Assembly (NCBI GenBank): GCA_016916535.1
Contig: CP070276.1
Coordinates: 2,976,001-3,040,000 of the forward strand
Direction: 5' to 3'
Origin: Dysgonomonadaceae bacterium zrk40
GTDB taxonomy: Bacteria > Bacteroidota > Bacteroidia > Bacteroidales > Dysgonomonadaceae
Length of the DNA: 64,000 nt
Shown: in pieces, positions 35,878 to 44,777 of the stretch
Position numbering within the stretch: the stretch's first letter is position 1
Layout of the letters: each line of letters starts with the position of its first letter
The notes under the pieces: generated by a model
Databases searched by the model: none
Told to the model about the DNA's origin: nothing
The model's input: the letters and a program-made list of their open reading frames with translations, nothing else
Translations under genes and position numbers: made by a program

Positions 35878-36595
35878 AGAGCTTCGACTGCCTGTTTTCA
35901 GGCGTGATTACAAGGAACTGGCAACAGAAGCAGCCCGGGAGGGGCTTGATTATGAAGCGTACCTGGTAAAGCTCATGGAACGTGAATATGAGCTCAGGAT
36001 TGAGAACCGTAAAAAAGCGCAAATAAGGAATGCCCGGTTCCCGTCTAGAATGTATCTTTCCGACCTTGAGCGTGACCAGTTACCGTCGGGTGCCAGGGAA
36101 AAACTCCCTTTACTGGAAAGATTGGACTTTATCCCGGCAGCCCAGAATGTGATCCTCTCCGGCAACCCGGGTACCGGCAAAACACACATCGCGATAGGGT
36201 TGGGGCTTAAGGCTTGTATACAGGGGTATAAAGTGTTGTTCACCACGGTACACCGCTTGTTGACACAGTTACGTGAATCCCACTCTGAGCGCACACTGAA
36301 ACAGGTAGAAGCACAGTTTGAAAAATATGACCTGGTCATATGCGATGAGTTTGGGTATGTATCGTTTGATAAACAAGGCTCTGAACTGTTGTTTAACCAT
36401 CTCTCTTTAAGGATGGGCAGGAAATCGACCATCATTACCACGAACCTCGGCTTTGACCGTTGGGAAGAGATCTTTGGTGACCCCGTTCTGACAGCGGCAC
36501 TGGTAGACAGGGTAACCCATAAGGCATATCTTGTAAATATGTCCGGAGACTCATACCGGCTGAAAGAAACAGAAAAAATGATGAATGAAAAATGA
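35840..36595 (+). CDS. istB: IS21 helper ATPase IstB (element A)
   Basis: A 251-aa AAA+ ATPase with Walker A GNPGTGKTH near residue 110 and Walker B LVICDEFGYV. It works with IstA in target selection and strand transfer. Confidence 0.93.
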   Translation: MDNINRQITAYSKELRLPVFRRDYKELATEAAREGLDYEAYLVKLMEREYELRIENRKKAQIRNARFPSRMYLSDLERDQLPSGAREKLPLLERLDFIPAAQNVILSGNPGTGKTHIAIGLGLKACIQGYKVLFTTVHRLLTQLRESHSERTLKQVEAQFEKYDLVICDEFGYVSFDKQGSELLFNHLSLRMGRKSTIITTNLGFDRWEEIFGDPVLTAALVDRVTHKAYLVNMSGDSYRLKETEKMMNEK

Positions 36596-36619
36596 AGATA
36601 AGAATCAGAATAAGAACGC

Positions 36620-36663
36620 CCGTTTCCCTGTTGGGGGCGGTACCGCCCCCAACAGGGAAACGG
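36620..36663. repeat. 44-bp perfect palindrome
   Basis: Arms of 22 bases pair without mismatch around GGTACC: the left arm begins CCGTTTCCCTGTTGGG and the right arm is its complement. It lies 24 bp after istB inside IS21-A. It may act as a bidirectional terminator (no T-run follows) or be a recent inversion-type duplication. Confidence 0.9.
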
Positions 36664-36886
36664 ACTTGGAGATTAAATTAAAATGGTATACTTTTGGATT
36701 GAAATACTGGTATACTTTTGGGGTGAAATAAACAAAAAATGGCTAAGAAAAGATGAAAACAGAAAAGACTGTTCTACCGGCAAGAAAAATGTAAAGGGAT
36801 ACCACCTACAATAAAATCAGATATTAAAGATCCAATTGTTTGATAGAGTTTTTTAATTTCAATCTATATGAAAAAGTTTTAAATTT

Positions 36887-37412
36887 GTGGAACAAATAAA
36901 GATTAAAGCTGACAGATTGATGGGATGTATATTTTATATAATTTTCATTAGCTTCGGATTAAGCTGTTTATTCGCTTGTAATAACCCACAGTCGGAGGCT
37001 TCCAAACTACTGGAAGATGCAGATTATTTACTTAAAAGTAAACCTAACAGTACCATGACCCTAATCGACTCTATTTTTTATCCGGAAAAGAAGAGCCTTA
37101 GTCGGGGAAATTATATGCGTTTTCTAGTATTGCAAGTGCAAGCAAATATATGAAAAATCGTCCATAGTCGAGGATACATTGATTTTTCAGGCAAGAGATT
37201 ATTACTCAACCGGTAGAAAAGATCCTCAAATTACAACTTTAGCTTAGTTTTATAGTGGTTGCGTTCATCGAAAGCGTCGTGAGTATGAAAAGGCAATAGA
37301 TCATTTTCAGACTGCGGCAGAATACGCCGAAAATGCAAATGATGCAAATTTACAAGGATTAGTTCAATACAATATCCATAAAGCGAAATAAAAGTGCCAG
37401 AGCTTAAATTAA
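36887..37412 (+). pseudogene. Broken TPR lipoprotein
   Basis: The first 88 codons encode a lipoprotein signal (ending FACNNPQ) and a TPR start (ASKLLEDADYLLKSKPNS). After the stop at 37151 the homology continues in another frame (TLIFQARDYYSTGRKDPQ), hits a stop near 37246, then continues as FYSGCVHRKRREYEKAIDHF to 37412. The pattern is that of Bacteroidota TPR lipoproteins with at least one frameshift and one nonsense change. The rest of 37413-37745 shows no gene. Confidence 0.7.
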
Positions 37413-37745
37413 CAAAAAGAAAAGGTTTATCATTGTGGTTTATAATGAAAATAATTATTTTTGGCTCTGATTGTATTATTGTATAAATGATGAAAAGTAA
37501 AGACACAAGGGTTGATTGAAACTACACATGTGTTTCTACACTATATTCTGTGTTATTCTCATTTGAAGAATGTAAATCACAAAATCCAGACATGAACGAG
37601 ATGGAGGAATAATATATCGAATTAAATAATCAAGCATATATCATCTGGATAGAAGGATGAATTGACACATATTTTCTTAGTCACTTTATTTTCTTCCACT
37701 AATTCAAGAAAGAATTTAAAGAGCTTTCACAACAACACTTGGCTA

Positions 37746-38219
37746 ATGAACAAATATTACTGCTTGATATCTTTTTGTGTATTTTTTGGACTGTTTATAA
37801 CAGAATTAAAAGCACAAGATTTTAATGATGAAATGAAAAAAAGACTTCGTCAGTCAATCATCATGCCCGAAAAGCTACCCGAACACCAACCTCTTCAACG
37901 CACACCTCAGCTACTCCCCGAGCAAGATAATAACAACGTACTTAAAGTCTCACCTTTCACAAAATTACCCACAAGAGGAGATAGGATAAAAATACTCCAT
38001 CCTCCTGATGAATATAAAATCCATATAAGTACAACCGTTACCAATTCTGCTCCTATCAATCAACTTCCACGAGGCTCAGTCAGGTATGAATTTGTGGGGA
38101 AAAACGTGCAGATAATCTCAACCGCAGGAAATATGGTTATCCCATCTGGAAATGGTGGAGGGCCAATACGAAAAACACATAAGAAAAGTGCCAATATACT
38201 TAAAGCTTTGGAAAAATAA
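37746..38219 (+). CDS. Secreted hypothetical protein, 157 aa
   Basis: ATG 37746 is chosen because it starts a signal peptide (MNKYYCLISFCVFFGLF, with likely cleavage after ELKA). The mature protein is Pro-rich (PEKLPEHQPLQRTPQLLPEQ), basic and without cysteines, with a Gly-rich stretch IPSGNGGGPIRK near the end. I do not recognise a family. It precedes the RiPP-like cluster on the same strand but is 460 bp away. Confidence 0.6.
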   Translation: MNKYYCLISFCVFFGLFITELKAQDFNDEMKKRLRQSIIMPEKLPEHQPLQRTPQLLPEQDNNNVLKVSPFTKLPTRGDRIKILHPPDEYKIHISTTVTNSAPINQLPRGSVRYEFVGKNVQIISTAGNMVIPSGNGGGPIRKTHKKSANILKALEK

Positions 38220-38681
38220 AATAACACTAGCAGAATTTTAATAAATAATAATCCAGATCTGATCTAACACAGAAGTTATACTTCCTGAAGTAAGATGCAA
38301 TCTATTACTACAAATCCTGATAAACATTCATTCTCTCTAAACAGCTATGGATTTAGATGGTAACTCAATTATACACAGTATTATGAAGAAGAAATTTTCA
38401 AAACTACCTCCCACCAGGTTAAACATTAGTTTTGAAAGATATTCACCAAATAAACACAACTATTTAATATTTTATTATTAAGGTTTTAACCCATAGGTAA
38501 AACTTATTATAATTAAAAATATGAAAATTGATTCAGTGTATACTTTTTTATGATAAATTATTTTGTAAAAATATCATTGTTTTCATATGACTATGCTATA
38601 TTTGTGACGTACATGTAATTATAGCGTTATGCTACAGACGCTTTAAGTTGTAGCGTTTATTCATTTTTTATTTATTTTACT
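38220..38681. other. Non-coding leader region of the RiPP-like cluster
   Basis: About 460 bp of very AT-rich DNA without a convincing gene. It contains the promoter at 38577-38604. Confidence 0.5.
38577..38604 (+). promoter_or_regulatory. Promoter of the RiPP-like cluster
   Basis: The -7 element TATATTTG at 38597-38604 fits the Bacteroidota consensus, and TTG at 38577 could be the -33 element (17-bp spacing). It would give a leader of about 70 nt before the 52-aa peptide gene. Confidence 0.5.
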
Positions 38682-38840
38682 ATGGATAATGTTGAGAAAT
38701 CAGTAATTGAGGAAAAGGACACTCAATTATTTAGTACAGAGAGTATTTCACTCCAAGAACTGGAGGAAAGGAAAGAATTGCTTCGCATTTTAGAGTTTGA
38801 CATAGACAAAGGCGAATACAATTGGTTCCCAGATTGCTGA
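38682..38840 (+). CDS. Putative RiPP precursor peptide, 52 aa
   Basis: A small gene not expected from size filters: MDNVEKSVIEEKDTQLF, then a leader-like acidic helix (ISLQELEERKELLRILEFD), then a short C-terminal core KGEYNWFPDC ending in Cys. The lack of a signal peptide, the acidic amphipathic leader and the aromatic/Cys-rich tail fit a modified-peptide precursor. It sits behind a good promoter and 122 bp upstream of three coupled genes, one an M50 peptidase with a PqqD-like (leader-binding) domain. It could instead be a small regulatory protein. Confidence 0.5.
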   Translation: MDNVEKSVIEEKDTQLFSTESISLQELEERKELLRILEFDIDKGEYNWFPDC

Positions 38841-38856
38841 TCTTTACTGAAACGAT

Positions 38857-38955
38857 TAAAGAGGGTGTTTTAAAATTACGGAAGTTTAATTCTGATTTGC
38901 GCCCTACCTTAAAAGGGCAAGAAAATAATTTTATAACATCCTCTTTATATTTTTT
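38857..38955 (+). terminator. Attenuator-like hairpin between precursor and downstream genes
   Basis: The arms TAAAGAGGGTGTT (38857-38869) and AACATCCTCTTTA (38935-38947) pair with one G-T, followed by a run of eight T residues. An inner stem GCCCT/AGGGC lies between. A partial terminator here would give more precursor transcript than enzyme transcript. Confidence 0.5.
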
Positions 38956-38962
38956 TTAGCTC

Positions 38963-40036
38963 ATGAAAATAAAAAATACAATCATATTTATTCTTTTTGG
39001 ATTATTCAATGTAGTGACTGTTCATTGCCAAATAATTCAGTTACATTTAGTAGATGAAGAAAATAATCCAATAGAAGGAGCCTATGTAGGTATTCTCAAT
39101 AAGGATTTTTTTTCCTATTCAGACACAACGGGAGTAGCCAGAGTATCCATATCTGACATATCGAAGCAAGATTCATTGATTATCTCGCATATAAGTTATA
39201 AGCCAACAAAAATAGACGTAGAATCGGTGATAGCTTCTTCAGATTTAGAAAAAACTATACGTTTAGAATCAGATGTGAAAATCTTAGATGAGATCGTGGT
39301 AAACCCATTAAATCCTAAAAAATTAGTTGAAGAAGCTATACGCTTAATACCTGCTCTTTATGACCCAACATCAAATTCAGCACTTTCGGTTCATGCAGAT
39401 GTTGATATTTTCGATGCGAAAGACTCTACATCTTTAATTTACTATAAAGGAGTTTTACATTTTTCGCAACCTAATCAAAGAAATTTGCCTCTTGTCGGGA
39501 AATTAGAGGGAACGGAGAAGATAGCAGATGATGCGAAAGACAGATTGTACCCGATAAGAGTGAATCGCTTTGCAGCGATGATTCCTATCAGAGAACAAGC
39601 TGTTATTCAACAGTTCAAAAAATACACTTTTGACAGCTATCAATATATCGAATATAGAGGTTTTGAAGCTATCCAAATCCATTTTCGAAGGGAAAGAAAG
39701 GACTTCACTCAAACAGGATACTTAATTATAAGGAAAGATAACAAAGCAATTGTGGCTCTACAATATTCAACTCAACCCATGAAAAATGTTATGAAGAGTA
39801 CGGTTAAGGGGAGTATGTGCTACACAGACCTTGATTCACACTCTGTTGAAATAACTTACGCCCTAAACTCGAACTATTTATATGAATTCGAATCTGGGTT
39901 GTATTATGTAAAATATACGAATCGCCGTAGTAATACTACTAATAGCGTTATTCTTAGCTCTCGACTAAAAACTGTTCAGGATCTGGAAGTCGAGCCTGAA
40001 ATCATGAAACCTATTGATAAATTGTTTATAGAATGA
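38963..40036 (+). CDS. Secreted CarboxypepD_reg-like domain protein
   Basis: A 357-aa protein with a signal peptide (MKIKNTIIFILFGLFNVVTV, cleavage near HCQ). Residues about 25-105 form a carboxypeptidase-regulatory-like beta sandwich (IEGAYVGILNKD, then SYSDTTGVARVSI). The remaining 250 residues are beta-rich without a plug/barrel of TonB-receptor length, like stand-alone DUF5686/CarboxypepD_reg proteins. The first of three genes joined by ATGA/GTGA overlaps. It may help export or anchor a product at the outer membrane, but this is inference. Confidence 0.65.
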   Translation: MKIKNTIIFILFGLFNVVTVHCQIIQLHLVDEENNPIEGAYVGILNKDFFSYSDTTGVARVSISDISKQDSLIISHISYKPTKIDVESVIASSDLEKTIRLESDVKILDEIVVNPLNPKKLVEEAIRLIPALYDPTSNSALSVHADVDIFDAKDSTSLIYYKGVLHFSQPNQRNLPLVGKLEGTEKIADDAKDRLYPIRVNRFAAMIPIREQAVIQQFKKYTFDSYQYIEYRGFEAIQIHFRRERKDFTQTGYLIIRKDNKAIVALQYSTQPMKNVMKSTVKGSMCYTDLDSHSVEITYALNSNYLYEFESGLYYVKYTNRRSNTTNSVILSSRLKTVQDLEVEPEIMKPIDKLFIE

Positions 40037-40983
40037 ATGAAAAAGAAGAATTGTTCACAGCGAAACTATCAGCAATATTAAATCTATTATGGGGTATATC
40101 AGAAACTTCTACAATTGTCCAAATAGCCAGAGCGTACACACAGCATAAACTTACAGCGAATATAAAGTTAAAACAATATTTAGAGAAAAAGTTCACGATA
40201 AAACTCCCTGATTCATGGCTTAACGCACTAAAATCACACAACATTTTTTACTCATTCTGTTATGGACTATTTAAATTAGTCCCTGCGACAATACTTGCAC
40301 AAGGTTTTCCAGTAGCAATTCTAATGAGTGAAGAATTAAAATTCCGGCAATCTGATTATTTTATGCAGTTAGCCGAGCTCAATTTAGGTCAAAATAGATG
40401 GAATACTGATATTAGATTTTTGTCCCATCGCGATGAGAATCTATTATTTAAGATGAAAACTTTAATAAATTCGGGGTATAAAATCATTTTTTTTATTGAT
40501 GGAAATAAAGGTATCGAACAACCACTTAATAATAAAAATTTGTATGAAACAACATTTAAACAATCTACCCTATTATTTCATCAAGGATTTGCCTGGTTAA
40601 GTTACCTATATAAAACAGATATTATTCATGGACTGATAATTACTTCTGACAACAATGATATAAAATGCAAACATTTGGGAGATAATATTGAACCAAATTT
40701 ATCAAAACAGAACTTTATAACCTCTGTAATGTCTAAAGTTATTTATAATTTAGACTCTCTTATCCAAATAAACAATGTTGATAAATGGGATGCATTACTA
40801 TCTGTATATAAGTGGATAAAACCACAAGAAGTAAAAGTAGACGATAGTCGTTTCCCTATATCAAAGGAATATTATTCAACTTTTTGTTTTGGAAAGAATG
40901 AGTACTATCTTCTTGAACATAAAACATTTAAAGTTTATCCGACTGATAAAGAAATTTATAATAGACTAAAATTTGAATTGTGA
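40033..40983 (+). CDS. Possible LpxL-like acyltransferase
   Basis: A 316-aa protein with no signal peptide. I do not firmly recognise it. The order of segments FPVAILMSEELKFRQ, HRDENLLFKMKTLINSGYKIIFFIDGN and TTFKQSTLLFHQGFAWLSYL resembles lysophospholipid/lipid A acyltransferases (pocket strand, DG-type loop, substrate groove). It starts at ATGA overlapping the previous stop and ends at GTGA overlapping the next gene, so it works with its neighbours. If correct, the product of this cluster may be a lipid-modified peptide. Confidence 0.35.
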   Translation: MNEKEELFTAKLSAILNLLWGISETSTIVQIARAYTQHKLTANIKLKQYLEKKFTIKLPDSWLNALKSHNIFYSFCYGLFKLVPATILAQGFPVAILMSEELKFRQSDYFMQLAELNLGQNRWNTDIRFLSHRDENLLFKMKTLINSGYKIIFFIDGNKGIEQPLNNKNLYETTFKQSTLLFHQGFAWLSYLYKTDIIHGLIITSDNNDIKCKHLGDNIEPNLSKQNFITSVMSKVIYNLDSLIQINNVDKWDALLSVYKWIKPQEVKVDDSRFPISKEYYSTFCFGKNEYYLLEHKTFKVYPTDKEIYNRLKFEL

Positions 40984-42134
40984 ATTCAATAGTTGAAAAA
41001 GATTTAGACTGGATTCCTATTATGCACAATGCAACTAAATGGGAAAAAGTATCTGATAACCAATATTTACTATATAATGAATATTATCAGACAAAGATGT
41101 TTGTTTCTTATTCGGCAATAGCAATCGTGTTACAAATTAATAACGCAAACACTATTCAAGAGATAACAGACAAGTTAACCAGTGGAAATGCTAAAAATAT
41201 AGATTATGAAAGAGTTCTCTCTTTTATTAAAGATCAATTATATAAAAATGGCATTATAGAAATAGAGAACATTCAAATAAAAAAAAAGAAATCACATATA
41301 CATCTGGAGCGAATCATTATCCCAGAAAAAATACTCCAAAAGATTTGTCACCCTTTAGTTTTTTTATTTAAGAAGCCGGTTGTTCTTTCTGTAATTACCT
41401 TTTGTGTGATATGCAATATATCGATACTAATAAAAGAACTGCCTTGGCAAAAAAGCATTATAAATGAAACGAATATCATAATATTTTTAATTGGGCTTAT
41501 AATACTTTTTTTATTCCATGAAATAGGGCATTGCACTGCATTGCAGTTTTTCGGAAAAAATAGCAAGGGTATAGGATTTGGCTTTTACTTTTTCTCTCCA
41601 GTTTTATTTGCTGATGTAAATCCATCTTGGACCTTAAGTCCTAAGAAAAAAATGGTTGTAGACATAGGTGGTTTTTATTTTCAATTCATAATAACAACCG
41701 TTTATTTAGTATTCTATGAAATTACTGATCAAGCAGCATTGTTAAATATAGCATATCTTTCCTATATTATATTCATCTTTAACATGAACCCACTGATAAA
41801 TACAGATATGTATTGGTTTCTGTCCGATGCTCTGCACCATGTAAACCTAAATAAAGAAGCGATGAAAGAATTAGCTATTCTTTTTAAAAAGGGAAGAAAA
41901 GAAAAATTGAATATTTTTTTATTGCTATTCGGGATGGTTAAGATTTTGTTTATAACAATCATTTTTATACTGATAACTTATTTTCTAATAAAAACATTAC
42001 ACGTCATTGTTACCGGTAAATACACAATTTCATTTTATACCGTATTCAAAGATATAATTCTTGGAATAGGATTTATCTTTTTCGTTAGAGAAATTATAAA
42101 TATGGTACTTAAACAACGATATAAAAGAAATTAG
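40980..42134 (+). CDS. M50 metallopeptidase with PqqD-like N-terminal domain
   Basis: 384 aa, GTG start in a 4-base overlap. Residues about 5-95 resemble a PqqD/RRE-type winged helix (LLYNEYYQTKMFVSYSAIAI and a following IQEITDKL helix), the fold that binds RiPP leader peptides. The remainder has about six membrane helices with the zinc motif HEIGH at 180-184 and a third-ligand region MNPLINTDMYW near 270-280, as in intramembrane M50/site-2 peptidases. It probably cleaves or exports the small peptide encoded upstream. It is similar in layout to YydH-like peptidases, but no radical SAM enzyme is present here. Confidence 0.7.
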   Translation: MNSIVEKDLDWIPIMHNATKWEKVSDNQYLLYNEYYQTKMFVSYSAIAIVLQINNANTIQEITDKLTSGNAKNIDYERVLSFIKDQLYKNGIIEIENIQIKKKKSHIHLERIIIPEKILQKICHPLVFLFKKPVVLSVITFCVICNISILIKELPWQKSIINETNIIIFLIGLIILFLFHEIGHCTALQFFGKNSKGIGFGFYFFSPVLFADVNPSWTLSPKKKMVVDIGGFYFQFIITTVYLVFYEITDQAALLNIAYLSYIIFIFNMNPLINTDMYWFLSDALHHVNLNKEAMKELAILFKKGRKEKLNIFLLLFGMVKILFITIIFILITYFLIKTLHVIVTGKYTISFYTVFKDIILGIGFIFFVREIINMVLKQRYKRN

Positions 42135-42196
42135 GATATTTCTAACTTAAAATATATATCTATGCAAATTACTGTATGTCAGCGAAATATAAAACA

Positions 42197-42238
42197 TATA
42201 TATGGATACAAATTATAAAACATTTGTATCCATATATA
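42197..42238 (+). terminator. Long hairpin after the RiPP-like cluster
   Basis: Perfect 16-bp arms TATATATGGATACAAA and TTTGTATCCATATATA surround a 10-base loop, 63 bp after the last stop. No strong T-run follows, so it may be a processing or stability hairpin as well as a terminator. Confidence 0.6.
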
Positions 42239-42290
42239 GTCTTTCACTTTTGCCGGTATCTGGACTTGCAAACTTAATTGAGACAAAAAG

Positions 42291-42687
42291 TTAAGCGACA
42301 TTTTTAATTGAATCTTTTTTAATATTATACTGATTCCAAAATTCATCAATGGTTAAGTTTCCCAATGCTGAGAATCTTCTTTTATGATTATACCAGGATT
42401 CAATATATTCAAATACATACAAGCGCATTTGCTCTCTTGTTTTGAGTTTGGTACCATAGACCAATTCAGATTTGAAAGTTTTGAAAAAGCTTTCAGCCAC
42501 GGCATTATCCCAACAATTTCCCTTTCCACTCATACTTTGTTCCAGCTTCAAGGATTTCAACAGATTGACAGTCTGTTTGCAAGCATATTGTATGCCCCGG
42601 TCAGAATGAAATATCATTCCTTCTCCAAAAGGTCTGTTCCTATTGGCCATCCTGATGGCCGGAACTACGGTATGGGATGCATTCATA
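42291..42687 (-). pseudogene. IS3-B orfB, 3' part (severed)
   Basis: Encodes the C-terminal half of an IS150-type transposase (HSDRGIQYACKQTV with the second Asp, and Glu in WDNAVAESFFKTFKSEL). It begins exactly at the IS3-A insertion point: the reading continues from the 5' part at 51164-51664 across a CATA duplication (DHM followed by NASHTVVPAI). Confidence 0.9.
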
Positions 42688-43001
42688 TGTAAGCTACCCC
42701 TTTTTAGGACAGTCTTTGATTAGACTGCTAAATTAGTTATTTATGTATACAATGTTATGTAAGCACCCGAGCAACTACCTCTTGATTATTCCGGAGCATA
42801 TGCACCCACGGATTTGATCTGATTATTCATTCCGACAACTGCGGGTTCTCTAGTAAATTGTTAGAGTATCTTTAGAGTGCCTATAGGCATTTATTAGAGC
42901 ATTATTAGATTTTTACTAGAGATTCGCTAGTTTCCTCCTTTTTCCAGTAATTCGGCAAAAGCTTCTTCAGGTTTTCATCATTCCCCGGCTTCTGGTAATA
43001 A

Positions 43002-44777
43002 CTGAAATTCCCGCTTTTTTCTAACCAGATTATTGTCAATTACACGTAATCTACTGATAAATACTGAAAATATTTTAGCAAACCCTTGTTTTTCTCAAAC
43101 AATATGGTTATATTTGTAACCATATTAAAGATTCACTGTCATGGGAAAAAGGGTCATCGAGATCAAGGCGAAGAATGGAACGGTATATCTCTACGAGGAT
43201 GAGTCATACTGGGACAGGGAAAAGGGTTACTCAACGCACAAGCGCACCTGTATTGGCAAGAAGGGGGCAGATGGTGAGGCTATTTACAACACTTACTATA
43301 GGAACCGGGAAAAGATGCATCAACTAGCCGCAGAGGTAAAGAAGCCCAACGAGGTATCCAACACCACATTCGTTGGAGAGACGATGATACTTGACAAGGT
43401 GACCCGGGATACTGGTGTTTCACGCGTTTTGACCGAGAGCTACGGGGAGAATGATGCCCGCAAGATCATCGCGTTGTCATACTACCAGATATGTCGGGGG
43501 AAGGCATTGAGCAACGCGGAAGACTGGTTGGAGCAGCGCGGTTTGGGGAAGATGGGGTTGAGTTCACAAAGGGTGTCCGAATTGCTCGGGAGATTGAAGC
43601 AAGACAAGGTGAACACGTTCTTTCAACTCTGGGCGGGGGAACACGCGGAAAAAGGGAGCCAGCTATTCGATTTGACCAGCGTGAGTACCTACGGCAAACG
43701 AAACCCTTACGCGGAGTACGGGTACAACAGGGATAGGGAAAACCTCGAGCAAATCAACCTGGCACTGCTGACCTCGTGTGGGAGCGGGCTGCCTATGTGG
43801 TACCAGGTGCTCCCCGGGAGCATGTCCGACAAGGTGATCCTGGATCAGGTGTTGTCGATGATGAAGAAGATGGAAGTCCCAAGGTTTACCTTCGTGGGTG
43901 ATCGCGGTTTTTATAGTGACTACAACCTTGAGCTGTTGTCACGCGAGGGCTACAAGTTCACCATCCCGGTGCCGTCCAATGTCGCATGGCAAAAGAAATT
44001 GATTGCGGAACATCGCGACACACTTGTGCGCCCGGGGAACCTGATCGAGGAAAATGGGAGTATCATGTACGGGAAGACCATCTACAAGACTACCCCTGCT
44101 CATGGCAGAACCTGGTATCACCTGTATTTTGACCCCGCGAGAAAAGACAAGATCATAGCCTCTTTCATGCAAAAGCTAAGGGCTTTGAAAGATGAGCTGG
44201 AAGCAGACAAGCTTGTAGAATCACACCGGACGATGTATGAGCGTTACTTCATCGTCAAGGAGACCCCGGTTCGGGGCCGGTCGGTGAATTATAACGATGA
44301 GGCGATACAGGAGTTCATCAACAGTGACAGTTGTTACTGGGTACTGATCTCTACCTCAGCCAAAACGGCGGTTCAGGCACTGGAACAATACCGGGAGAGA
44401 AACGGTGTGGAATTGTACTTCGATGATGAGAAGAATCTCCTGGACTTGAGACGCCTGAAGAACCATAGCGAGCAGACGATCAAGGGAAAAATTTTCGTGA
44501 CCTTCATCTCTCTGATCATCCTTGCAAGGTTACGAAAGATGGTGGACCAGATTGACAAGAAGAAACGCAAACACTGGTCTGAACAAGATATGTTGCGCAA
44601 GGTGGAAACTTATGCAAGGGTTCACTTCGAGGGAAAATACAAGGATGTGTACTCCACACCCACCGCGGCTCAGCGACTAGTCTTCGACCTCCTGGAGATA
44701 CCATACACCTTCAAGGGTAAGGAAAGTACATCGGGAAGAGAGCTGTAAATATGGTTACAAAAGCACGGGATTTTCGG
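43002..44777 (+). mobile_element. IS1634-family element (innermost)
   Basis: The ends CTGAAATTCCCG and, on the other strand, CCGAAAATCCCG extend to about 30-bp imperfect inverted repeats. The 7-bp target duplication GTAATAA lies on both sides. It is inserted in the 3' part of IS66 tnpC. Confidence 0.85.
43141..44748 (+). CDS. IS1634-family transposase
   Basis: 535 aa, an IS4-superfamily DDE enzyme of the IS1634 group. Catalytic Asp are in QLFDLTSVSTYGK and FTFVGDRGFYSDYNL, and Glu in the late ERNGVELYFDDEKNLLDLRRLK region. It is intact. Confidence 0.88.
   Translation: MGKRVIEIKAKNGTVYLYEDESYWDREKGYSTHKRTCIGKKGADGEAIYNTYYRNREKMHQLAAEVKKPNEVSNTTFVGETMILDKVTRDTGVSRVLTESYGENDARKIIALSYYQICRGKALSNAEDWLEQRGLGKMGLSSQRVSELLGRLKQDKVNTFFQLWAGEHAEKGSQLFDLTSVSTYGKRNPYAEYGYNRDRENLEQINLALLTSCGSGLPMWYQVLPGSMSDKVILDQVLSMMKKMEVPRFTFVGDRGFYSDYNLELLSREGYKFTIPVPSNVAWQKKLIAEHRDTLVRPGNLIEENGSIMYGKTIYKTTPAHGRTWYHLYFDPARKDKIIASFMQKLRALKDELEADKLVESHRTMYERYFIVKETPVRGRSVNYNDEAIQEFINSDSCYWVLISTSAKTAVQALEQYRERNGVELYFDDEKNLLDLRRLKNHSEQTIKGKIFVTFISLIILARLRKMVDQIDKKKRKHWSEQDMLRKVETYARVHFEGKYKDVYSTPTAAQRLVFDLLEIPYTFKGKESTSGREL

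Larger units (their letters stand above)
34221..36725 (+). mobile_element. IS21-family element A
   Basis: The left end has TACCCC and AAAAGTATACCACTT. The right end carries two inverted copies of the same motif (TGGTATACTTTTGG at 36684 and 36708) and ends GGGGTG. Multiple terminal repeats are typical of IS21. Boundaries are good to a few bases, and no clear target duplication was found. Confidence 0.75.
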
